Assembly: GCA_900554715.1 (NCBI GenBank)
Contig: USIN01000138.1
Span: 1-5,299 of the forward strand
Direction: 5' to 3'
DNA length: 5,299 nucleotides
Source of the DNA: an uncultured Bacteroidales bacterium
Lineage (GTDB): Bacteria; Bacteroidota; Bacteroidia; Bacteroidales; Muribaculaceae
The notes under the pieces were generated by a model. That model searched no databases. It saw nothing but the letters and a program-made list of their open reading frames with translations, and was not told the DNA's origin. The position numbers were made by a program, and so were the translations under genes. Position 1 is the stretch's first letter, and each line of letters opens with the position of its first letter. Below, in pieces: positions 1 through 5,299 of this stretch.

Positions 1-371
1 TCCGCGGACTGACCTACGACACCGCTCTTCTCTTCGACATCCAGGACTACGGCGTTTGCAGCCCCGCGCGTGAAGACAACGACTTCCACCGTGTCGCCAC
101 CGCCGTCTTCCCCGTCATCAGCAGCAATCCCAACAGTCTGCTGATACTCCATGCCCGCGCCGACGTCCCCCATCTCTATCGCTGGCCCGGCCTGAAGGAA
201 TACACCGACCCCTCGCTCGCCCCGCCCGACGTACCGATAAAGAAGCCCGACCCGACGGTTCCAATCATTATCCCACTCAAAATCGAGCGAAGCAAGCCCG
301 ACGGGCTATGGAACAAGGGCTTCAGCCCTTGTAACGAATCGGCTCTACCACCCCACCCACGACCACTTTAG
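1..371 (+). CDS. C-terminal part of an unrecognised protein (5' end outside the window)
   Basis: The only plus-strand frame open from the left edge has its first complete codon at base 3 and stops at TAG 369-371, giving 122 residues. Codons are strongly C-ending (GAC, TAC, CTC, ATC, CCC), as expected of a real gene in this GC-rich genome. The first ~70 residues look like a folded domain, with hydrophobic strands (TALLFDIQDYG, NSLLILHARADVPHLYRWPG). A proline- and lysine-rich tail follows (PPDVPIKKPDPTVP). No transmembrane helix or catalytic motif is visible, and I cannot assign a family. From about base 295 the frame passes through two hairpins that look like non-coding repeat sequence, so the last ~25 residues may be a repeat-derived extension rather than ancestral protein. 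The gene converges on the minus-strand operon that ends at 621. Confidence 0.7.
   Translation, partial: RGLTYDTALLFDIQDYGVCSPAREDNDFHRVATAVFPVISSNPNSLLILHARADVPHLYRWPGLKEYTDPSLAPPDVPIKKPDPTVPIIIPLKIERSKPDGLWNKGFSPCNESALPPHPRPL
295..335. repeat. Two adjacent hairpins overlapping the end of the plus-strand gene
   Basis: The first is a short hairpin, AGCCC / GGGCT at 295-299 and 303-307 around GAC. The second is a near-perfect palindrome at 313-332: ACAAGGGCT, two loop bases, AGCCCTTGT. CTATGG (306-311) lies just 5' of the second, and the same word precedes the palindrome at 493-512. No T-run follows on the plus strand, so it does not look like an intrinsic terminator. The best reading is a REP-like dispersed palindromic repeat that overlaps the reading frame; copy number cannot be judged from one window. 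Confidence 0.55.
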
Positions 372-393
372 CGGCAGACATCCCCGCGCACCT

Positions 394-432
394 AAAAAGT
401 CAAAACGATGTCAAAAGAACATTGACATCGTT
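394..432 (-). terminator. Probable intrinsic terminator of the minus-strand operon
   Basis: An 11-bp perfect stem is formed by 404-414 (AACGATGTCAA) and 422-432 (TTGACATCGTT) with a 7-base loop. Read on the minus strand, the stem is followed by TTGACTTTTT (403-394), an interrupted T-rich tract as in a rho-independent terminator. On the plus strand the stem is followed by GGAACAAAAAAAC, which would not terminate. It lies about 190 bases beyond the stop of the CHAT gene, so the transcript would include the palindromes between. The stem is AT-rich and the T-tract is broken, so termination may be incomplete. Confidence 0.5.
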
Positions 433-444
433 GGAACAAAAAAA

Positions 445-481
445 CTATTAATGTGCGGCCTCGAGCTCGAGGCCGTGTGAA
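445..481. repeat. Repeat unit copy 1, with a perfect 20-bp palindrome
   Basis: CTATTAATGTGCGGCCTCG (445-463) and CGAGGCCGTGTGAA (468-481) flank a 4-base centre, AGCT. Bases 456-475 form a perfect 20-base palindrome, CGGCCTCGAG followed by its reverse complement. Both flanks recur in copy 2 at 535-588 with one mismatch each, so the arms are conserved while the centre differs. The function is unknown; a REP or small mobile palindrome is the simplest reading. Confidence 0.6.
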
Positions 482-488
482 GACTATG

Positions 489-512
489 GTAGGACTGTGC
501 CATGGCACAGTC
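489..512 (+). repeat. GTAG-palindrome resembling a REP element
   Basis: Bases 493-512 are a perfect 20-base palindrome, GACTGTGCCA followed by TGGCACAGTC. It is directly preceded by GTAG (489-492), and TAGG / CCTA (490-493 and 514-517) could extend the stem past a small bulge. In bacterial REP sequences, a GTAG-type tetranucleotide immediately 5' of an imperfect palindrome is the signature recognised by REP-associated (RAYT, IS200/IS605-like) transposases. No such transposase is in the window, so membership of a REP family is inferred from shape only. Confidence 0.5.
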
Positions 513-534
513 GCCTAAACCCCTGTTGTCTGCG

Positions 535-610
535 CTATTAAAGTGCGGCCTCGCTCTCCTCCTCGGCAACATGTCGAAGCCGTGTGAATGCTGGCTATAG
601 CAGGCCGCGC
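535..610. repeat. Repeat unit copy 2, with an expanded loop
   Basis: CTATTAAAGTGCGGCCTCG (535-553) matches copy 1 at 18 of 19 positions, and CGAAGCCGTGTGAA (575-588) matches at 13 of 14. The centre is 21 bases (554-574) instead of 4. The left arm can pair either with 575-582 (one mismatch) or with AGGCCGC at 602-608, the latter enclosing an inner stem (CGGC 564-567 / GCCG 579-582) and the palindrome GCTATAGC (594-601). This makes it a branched, potentially switching structure close to the stop codon of the CHAT gene. Confidence 0.5.
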
Positions 611-620
611 GATTGCCCCG

Positions 621-3600
621 TCAGTCAAACGAGTCTATCAGAATGAACGAGGCCCAGGTGTCGTCTCCGTCATTGCGGGCGCGGATTTCTGACTGCGCCT
701 TGCGCAGGGCCTCGCGCTTGGTTGTGTCTTTGTCGTTTAGGAAGTGGCGGTAAAACGATACCATCATGTCGGCCGTGGCCGCGTCTGCGACCTCGTTAAG
801 ACTGACTAACAGTGATTTGACACCGGCATTCTTGAACCCGCGCTGCAGGCCGAAGACCCCGTCGTTGCCGAGCTTGCCAAGGCCGCTCTCGCAGGCCGAC
901 AGCACGGCCAGTTCGCAGTCAAACAGCGTCATGCCGGCGATTTCGGCAGCGTTGACCAGCGCGCCGTTCTCCTCGGGGCTGTCATAGAGGTTGGCTCCGG
1001 CGAAGGCGAGGATGCTGCGGTTCATCGCGTCGGCATCGGTGCTTTGGCCCTCGTCGAGATATTTGCCGTGGGTGGCGATATGTATCAGGTTGACAGGCTG
1101 CTGGCTTTGGCTGAGGAATTCGTTTTTTGCGGCCTCGCGTCCCGCGTAAAGGGCGATTGTCGCATTCGGATTGCCGTCTTTGAGCAGACGGTCTATCTCA
1201 TTGATTTCGCGGCGGGTGCTGTCGAGCGGCATAAACCACAGCGCATCAGACGCGCGTTTGACGACGCCACGCTTGTCAGCCGAGGCGAGGCCTTCGCCCT
1301 CATAGTCGATGTCACCGAAAACAGCGGCGTAGCGTATAGGCTGCCGTTTGTGACGCCGGCAGATTTCTTTCGTCGACGACACACGCACGAGGTCTATCAC
1401 GTCAGACAGCTGTCTGCCGCCGACGTTGAAATATTCTATGGCAAGGTTATGGAGTATGCCGTCGGGGGCGAAATAGATGCGCTCTTTGCCGGGAAGTACC
1501 CTCATTATGTTACCCCAGACTTTTTCGGTGTACTCGTTTTTGCCGAATTTATCGTAGTCTTCGCTCATCTTCGCCAGCTCTTTGACCGTGGCGACGGGGA
1601 CAATGATGCCGCCGGGCAGTTCCTTGCTGACGACGACCGCGGCGACGAGGTTGAGACTCGGCACGACGCCGGTCTGCAGCGTCACGAATTCGACGGCGGC
1701 CGATTTGTCGTCGAGGGCGCGCGTCACGTCGTCGAGCGAGATTTTCAGATAGTCGGTGTAGTCGGCAAACTGCGCCGATTCGCGGGCGAGCGCGAGCTGC
1801 ATCGCGTCGGTCTCGCGCTGCAGGGCGAGGATTTCGTCGAGCGGTTCATGTTCTTCGCGCATCTTTTCGATGCGGCCGAGATTGTCCTTGATGGCGGCGT
1901 ATTCGGCTTTCATCTCGTCGGTGCCGTAGCGGTTGAGTATCCTGTCGAACTCGATGCTCGACGACAGCAGTATGCCCTTCGACAGCAGCTGCCCCTCGTA
2001 GATCAGCGTCGCCAGGCGGGCGTAGAGGTCGGGCGTATTCGGCGGCAGCGACGCGGCCATGGCGTTCATCTCTTTGATGTTGGTGAGCTCGCGGGCCCAT
2101 GTCTGGGCGCGTTCCTTGGGGTTCTTGAGCAGGAAATCCTCAGTGATGGCCGGCCGCAGCGAACTCAGATACTGCTCGTAGTAGGCGATGGCCTTGTCAT
2201 ATTCGCCGAGCATGGCATAGCTGCCCGCTATCGTCGCGAGGGTCTGGGCGTTGCAGAGCTTGCCGAGGTATTCGCCGCCCTGTTCGAGCGAGTTGAGGCT
2301 CGAGCGGATTATCTCCTGCAGCCTCTCGCGGCGCTGCTCTTCGGCTGCGGTATTGTCGCTGTCGGGGCCTGAGCCGTCGTTCTTGCGGGCGTAGAAAAGG
2401 CACATCTTTTTGCCGGCCAGCGCATTCTCCTGTTCATCGGCCATACCGAGAGCGCCATAGAGTTCGATTGCCTTGTCGTAGTCGGCGAGACTGTTGTCAT
2501 AATCTCTGCCGAATTTCTCGGTTGCGGCCAGATTCTCGTAGGCTTTGGCGTAGTCGACCTCGGCCGTATGGCCGTAATCTTCGAGATGCTTTATCAGCTC
2601 GCGGTATGTCTTCGCTGCTGCCTCATAGTCTTTTAAGACCTTGTAGGCATTCCCGAGGCCGAGCAGCGACGACGATTTGAGCGTCTCGTTGTAGCCGTAT
2701 GCGTCGACGTCGGCGATGACCGAACGATGTGCCTCGGCCGCTTTCTCGTAATTGCCGCCGATAAAGTGGTTCAGACCGGCGATATAGTTTGTGCGTGTCG
2801 CCGTCTCGCTCTCGCCGTTGCGCGATTCCATTGTCGCCGCAGCCATCGAATAGTATTCTCCGGCCTGGGCGAAATCGTTTTGCGACGACAGGAACGAGGC
2901 ATATTTCAGGCACGCTCTGATGCGGGTCGCGTCGTCCATCTCCATGGCGAACGCGGCCATGAATTCGTCTTTCGCCTCGGCGTGGCGGCACGCGGTCTGA
3001 TAGTACTCGGCGCGCTCGAGGTGGCAATCGGGTGAGTCACAGTCTTTCGTCAGCTCATGGCGGTTGTGTTCTTCGGCCAATGCGAGTATGCGTCTGGCAT
3101 TGGCGTTGTCTTCGGCGTCCATGTAGACGCTGCCGAGGACGTTGAGCGCATATTCGTAATACTGGCCGAATTTCTCGACTTTGCCGAGGGCTTCCTCGAA
3201 ATATTTCACCGCCTCGCCGTCATTGCCCGCCGCGTGGAGGGCGCGGCCGAGGTTGATGAGATAGGCACCCTCGTCCGGGTGAGGCGGATTCATCTTGCGG
3301 CATAGTTCAACCACCTCGGTCAGAGGCTTCACGGCCTTGTCGGGTTCGTCGGACAGTACGAACGACAGACCGTAGTTGTTCATCGACGTGATATAGTCTT
3401 TGCTGACGCGGCCGAAAAGTTTCTCGCGCAGCCGTGCGGCCTTCAGTGTATATTCACGGCCCGACGCCATCTCGCCGGCGCTCAGATATGCGCGGCCTGT
3501 CAGGTGCAGCGCCAGGGCATAGTCGGCGCCCTCGGCGGTGAAGGCGCTGTCAGCTTTGAGATACAGCGGCAGGGCGATAGCAGGTTTTCCGGCATCGTCG

Positions 3601-3701
3601 GCTGCCCTGGCCGATTTGAGTAGCCGCGCGGCATCGCCGTCGGCTGCAGAAGCCGTCAGCGTCAATGCCGCGAATATATTGAGCAGCGCGAGCCTCATCA
3701 T
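621..3701 (-). CDS. Exported TPR-CHAT protein, putative caspase-like peptidase
   Basis: A 1026-residue protein starting MMRLALLNIF. Residues 1 to about 20 form a Sec signal peptide ending near TASAA, so the protein should act outside the cytoplasm. Residues ~60-515 hold about ten TPR-like helical pairs (for example NLGRALHAAGNDGEAVKYFEEA and LGNAYKVLKDYEAAAKTY), a scaffold for binding partner proteins. A helical linker (~555-645) precedes the CHAT domain (~655-1024). Landmarks are APDGILHNLAIEYF (745-758), HIATHG with His878, LSACESG with Cys937, GLQRGFKNAG, NEVADAATADMM and DTWASFIL. His878 and Cys937 fit the catalytic pair of the caspase/separase-like CHAT family, so it is probably active; the substrate is unknown. 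The start at 3701 is 7 bases after the nitroreductase stop. Starting at 3770 would bury the signal peptide and overlap that gene. ATG 3698 is an equally possible start. It is the last gene of the operon. Confidence 0.9.
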   Translation of the reverse strand: MMRLALLNIFAALTLTASAADGDAARLLKSARAADDAGKPAIALPLYLKADSAFTAEGADYALALHLTGRAYLSAGEMASGREYTLKAARLREKLFGRVSKDYITSMNNYGLSFVLSDEPDKAVKPLTEVVELCRKMNPPHPDEGAYLINLGRALHAAGNDGEAVKYFEEALGKVEKFGQYYEYALNVLGSVYMDAEDNANARRILALAEEHNRHELTKDCDSPDCHLERAEYYQTACRHAEAKDEFMAAFAMEMDDATRIRACLKYASFLSSQNDFAQAGEYYSMAAATMESRNGESETATRTNYIAGLNHFIGGNYEKAAEAHRSVIADVDAYGYNETLKSSSLLGLGNAYKVLKDYEAAAKTYRELIKHLEDYGHTAEVDYAKAYENLAATEKFGRDYDNSLADYDKAIELYGALGMADEQENALAGKKMCLFYARKNDGSGPDSDNTAAEEQRRERLQEIIRSSLNSLEQGGEYLGKLCNAQTLATIAGSYAMLGEYDKAIAYYEQYLSSLRPAITEDFLLKNPKERAQTWARELTNIKEMNAMAASLPPNTPDLYARLATLIYEGQLLSKGILLSSSIEFDRILNRYGTDEMKAEYAAIKDNLGRIEKMREEHEPLDEILALQRETDAMQLALARESAQFADYTDYLKISLDDVTRALDDKSAAVEFVTLQTGVVPSLNLVAAVVVSKELPGGIIVPVATVKELAKMSEDYDKFGKNEYTEKVWGNIMRVLPGKERIYFAPDGILHNLAIEYFNVGGRQLSDVIDLVRVSSTKEICRRHKRQPIRYAAVFGDIDYEGEGLASADKRGVVKRASDALWFMPLDSTRREINEIDRLLKDGNPNATIALYAGREAAKNEFLSQSQQPVNLIHIATHGKYLDEGQSTDADAMNRSILAFAGANLYDSPEENGALVNAAEIAGMTLFDCELAVLSACESGLGKLGNDGVFGLQRGFKNAGVKSLLVSLNEVADAATADMMVSFYRHFLNDKDTTKREALRKAQSEIRARNDGDDTWASFILIDSFD

Positions 3702-3708
3702 CTGACCG

Positions 3709-4323
3709 TTACCAGCGCTGATAATGGACCTTCGACGGGTCCCATTTGTCTTTAGGCTCCTGGTCGGCAACGGGATAGCCGACGGCTATAATACACATCG
3801 GCACGACCGAATCGGGCAGCGCGAGCGCGTGTGATACATTGTCGACGCGTTCGGCGATAGGGTAGACGCCCGTCCAGACGGCGCCGAGGCCGAGGGCGTG
3901 TGCGGCCAGGAGTATGTTTTCGGTGGCTGCCGAGCAGTCCTGCACCCAGAAGTCGCGGCCTTCACCCTCGATGGCGCGCGCCATGTCGCCGCAGACGGTT
4001 ATGGCAGCCGCGGCAGTCTTCAGACGCGGCTGTAGGGTGGCGAGGCTGTCGAGAGCGTCGCGGCCGGTGGTGACGACAAACGCCCACGGCTGTTTGTTGA
4101 CGGCTGTAGGCGCGGCCATGCCGGCTTTGAGCAGAGTCTCGAGAGTGTCGGCGCTGATCGGGCGGTCGGTATATTGTCTGACACTCGTGCGTGTCATGAT
4201 ATTGCCGATGACAGTCTGGGCGGCGTCGGTCGATGTCAGAGCGTCGGTCTCTGACGGGGTTGTTGTGCATGATGATGCGGCGAACAGTGCGGCTCCGGCG
4301 ATGATGAATTGTAATTTTTTCAT
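3709..4323 (-). CDS. Nitroreductase-family lipoprotein (FMN-dependent oxidoreductase)
   Basis: A 204-residue protein. MKKLQFIIAGAALFAASSC is a lipoprotein signal peptide with a relaxed lipobox ending at Cys19, so the mature protein should be lipid-anchored in the envelope. Residues ~37-195 match the nitroreductase fold: TRTSVRQY (44-51) with the FMN-contacting arginines and serine, AAPTAVNKQPWAFVV (70-84) with the Asn and Gln of the N-x-QPW motif, and ALGLGAVWTGVYP (143-155), typical of the family. Such proteins bind FMN and use NAD(P)H to reduce nitro compounds, quinones or related substrates; the actual substrate cannot be read here. The length matches the usual ~170-200 residue core plus a signal peptide. 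The start at 4323 is chosen because a longer frame to 4452 would put 43 arginine-rich residues before the signal peptide and overlap the upstream gene. It lies 5 bases after the ATPase stop and 7 bases before the CHAT start. Confidence 0.88.
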   Translation of the reverse strand: MKKLQFIIAGAALFAASSCTTTPSETDALTSTDAAQTVIGNIMTRTSVRQYTDRPISADTLETLLKAGMAAPTAVNKQPWAFVVTTGRDALDSLATLQPRLKTAAAAITVCGDMARAIEGEGRDFWVQDCSAATENILLAAHALGLGAVWTGVYPIAERVDNVSHALALPDSVVPMCIIAVGYPVADQEPKDKWDPSKVHYQRW

Positions 4324-4331
4324 TTTTTTCA
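4310..4331 (-). promoter_or_regulatory. A-rich start region coupling two genes
   Basis: The stop of the ATPase-DUF4435 gene (TGA, 4331-4329) runs straight into an A-run and then the ATG of the nitroreductase (4323-4321), reading TGAAAAAAATGAAAAAA. There is no Shine-Dalgarno sequence. A-rich start regions are usual in Bacteroidota, and the 5-base gap favours re-initiation by ribosomes finishing the upstream gene. Confidence 0.5.
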
Positions 4332-5299
4332 GTTGTCTTGAAGCCCGAAGCAGCGTTTGACGGCGTCGCGGATGCGTGTGGCGCCCGGTGCTTCGGTGCG
4401 AAGTATTTCTATAATTGTAGCGATATATTCCTCTTTGTTTTTCAGACCGCAAAGCGGAGCGACATTGCTTGACGGTATCATCGACTTGCGGTTATAGACC
4501 TTGAGTACGCCGGCATAGTTGCCGCTGTTGACATAGCCGTGGAATTTCAGGCACAGGCTGTCGTAGATGCCCCGCGGGTCGATTTCATCTCGTATGCCGT
4601 CGAGATGCCGCTCGAGCTGGACGATGTTGGCGAATCTGCGATCTATGCGACATTCCATCAGGCGTTTGACACGGTGGCGTGTGTGCATCAGAGCCTGATC
4701 TTTGAGCTCGCCGGCAAATTGGTTGATGATGGCCTTGCGCACACGGTCGAAGACCCTCGCGGCGTTGTGTCCGCTGGCTTCGGCGACAGCCTTGATGACA
4801 TCCTCGAGCATGAGTATGTTCTCGATTTCGGCTACTTCGGGCACCATGATGCGATGGTTTCTGAGATATGCCACTTCGTTTTCATCGCGGCGGTCGCGGT
4901 CGACGATGCCCGTCGAGTCCATGTGGTGCAGGGCGTTGAGGTCGTTGAATGTGCGCGTCGCCTCGATGACCTTGTTGCAGCTGCCGAGCGATTTGACCGT
5001 GTAGTCTTTGAAGATGAGCGGATAAAGCTTAGAGTCGATAGAGTGTATGCCGTCGCCCTCGATGAACAGCACCGGCTTCCGGGCACCGATGATGGTTTTG
5101 TAGACGTCTTCGCTCAGTGTCGAGGCGTCTTCGATGACATCATAGTCCCATGCGACGGCGGCGGGGTCGTAGGCCTTCACCCATATCGCGCCCGCATGGT
5201 TGATTGACGAGGCGAAGTCGAGGTCATGAGTCGTGTAGACAAAGCGGCAGTCGGGCCTGAGCAGTTCGATGCGCGACCACAGTGAGAGCATCATCGTCG
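4329..5299 (-). CDS. AAA ATPase-DUF4435 (Toprim-like) protein, C-terminal part; possible fused PARIS
   Basis: The frame is still open at the right edge, so the N-terminus lies outside; 322 codons are visible. Numbering from the Met at 5294, residues 1-50 are the end of an ABC/OLD-type ATPase domain, with RFVYTTHDLDFASS (17-30) carrying the H-loop histidine after a strand. From ~73 a DUF4435 domain begins: KPVLFIEGDGIHSIDSKLY (73-91) with the Toprim-type glutamate, SLGSCNKVIEATRTFNDL (102-119), GIVDRDRRDENEVAYL (129-144) with the acidic pair, and VPEVAEIENILMLE (151-164). In PARIS, the ATPase AriA and the DUF4435 nuclease AriB, which cuts tRNA, defend against phages carrying anti-restriction proteins; fused forms are known. 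The layout fits such a fusion, but the Walker A and B motifs are not visible and other ATPase-DUF4435 proteins of unknown role exist. It is the most upstream gene seen in the operon. Confidence 0.85.
   Translation of the reverse strand, partial: TMMLSLWSRIELLRPDCRFVYTTHDLDFASSINHAGAIWVKAYDPAAVAWDYDVIEDASTLSEDVYKTIIGARKPVLFIEGDGIHSIDSKLYPLIFKDYTVKSLGSCNKVIEATRTFNDLNALHHMDSTGIVDRDRRDENEVAYLRNHRIMVPEVAEIENILMLEDVIKAVAEASGHNAARVFDRVRKAIINQFAGELKDQALMHTRHRVKRLMECRIDRRFANIVQLERHLDGIRDEIDPRGIYDSLCLKFHGYVNSGNYAGVLKVYNRKSMIPSSNVAPLCGLKNKEEYIATIIEILRTEAPGATRIRDAVKRCFGLQDN

Larger units (their letters stand above)
372..620. other. Convergent intergenic region filled with palindromic repeats
   Basis: These 249 bases separate a plus-strand stop (371) from a minus-strand stop (621-623). 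I see no convincing open frame, tRNA or rRNA. The region holds a long hairpin (404-432), a perfect palindrome (456-475), a second perfect palindrome (493-512), and two copies of a conserved-arm motif starting at 445 and 535. Between convergent genes, such structures commonly act as terminators, mRNA 3'-end stabilisers or REP-type repeats. On the minus strand this would be the 3' untranslated region of the CHAT operon. Confidence 0.75.

Noticed and set aside
404..432. Intrinsic terminator for the plus-strand gene
   Set aside because: On the plus strand the stem is followed by an A-run, not a T-run; only the minus-strand orientation fits.
445..588. CRISPR array
   Set aside because: There are only two copies, each unit is itself interrupted by a variable centre, and the spacing is too long and irregular; no cas gene is present.
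1058..1080. Zinc metalloprotease motif in HIATH (H-x-x-x-H) of the CHAT protein
   Set aside because: The context (HIATHG plus a downstream LSACESG) is the CHAT Cys/His signature, and no third zinc ligand or glutamate is placed as in an HExxH enzyme.
1044..2372. A 442-codon plus-strand open frame opposite the CHAT gene
   Set aside because: It is antisense to a clearly real TPR-CHAT gene, and its translation shows no recognisable domain, only the composition expected from reading GC-rich codons backwards.
3702..3770. Longer N-terminus for the CHAT protein
   Set aside because: It would put 23 polar, arginine-rich residues before a good signal peptide and overlap the nitroreductase by 62 bases.
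4324..4452. Longer N-terminus for the nitroreductase
   Set aside because: It would place 43 basic residues before a lipoprotein signal and overlap the end of the ATPase gene by 124 bases.
4539..5207. A 222-codon plus-strand open frame opposite the ATPase-DUF4435 gene
   Set aside because: It is antisense to well-conserved DUF4435 motifs and has no coherent protein features of its own.

Overview
The window looks like a chromosomal stretch of a gut Bacteroidales bacterium, most plausibly Muribaculaceae-like. This is inferred from three things: GC-rich coding with C or G favoured at third positions, A-rich rather than Shine-Dalgarno-type start regions, and the gene types (an exported TPR-CHAT protein, a lipoprotein nitroreductase and an ATPase-DUF4435 protein). 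No marker gene is present, so the taxonomy is a guess.

Layout. Bases 1-371 hold the 3' end of a plus-strand gene that I do not recognise; its last ~30 codons run through two hairpins. Bases 372-620 are a convergent intergenic region crowded with palindromes: a 29-base hairpin that can end minus-strand transcription, a perfect 20-base palindrome in the first of two related repeat copies, and a second perfect 20-base palindrome preceded by GTAG, as in REP elements. From 621 to the right edge, three minus-strand genes follow one another with gaps of only 5 and 7 bases and probably form one operon. In transcription order they are an AAA ATPase-DUF4435 (Toprim-like) protein cut by the window edge, a predicted lipoprotein of the nitroreductase family, and a 1026-residue TPR-CHAT protein with a signal peptide and an intact Cys/His pair.

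How the genes may work together. The first gene has the layout of a fused form of the PARIS anti-phage system (AriA ATPase joined to AriB DUF4435), but its Walker motifs lie outside the window, so this is a proposal. The other two proteins both appear to be exported: a flavoenzyme on the envelope and a caspase-like protease with a long peptide-binding scaffold. Whether the ATPase gene is functionally linked to the exported pair or merely shares a transcript cannot be decided here. The unusual points are the exported CHAT/nitroreductase pair, its coupling to a defence-type gene, and the palindromic repeat cluster at the operon's 3' end.
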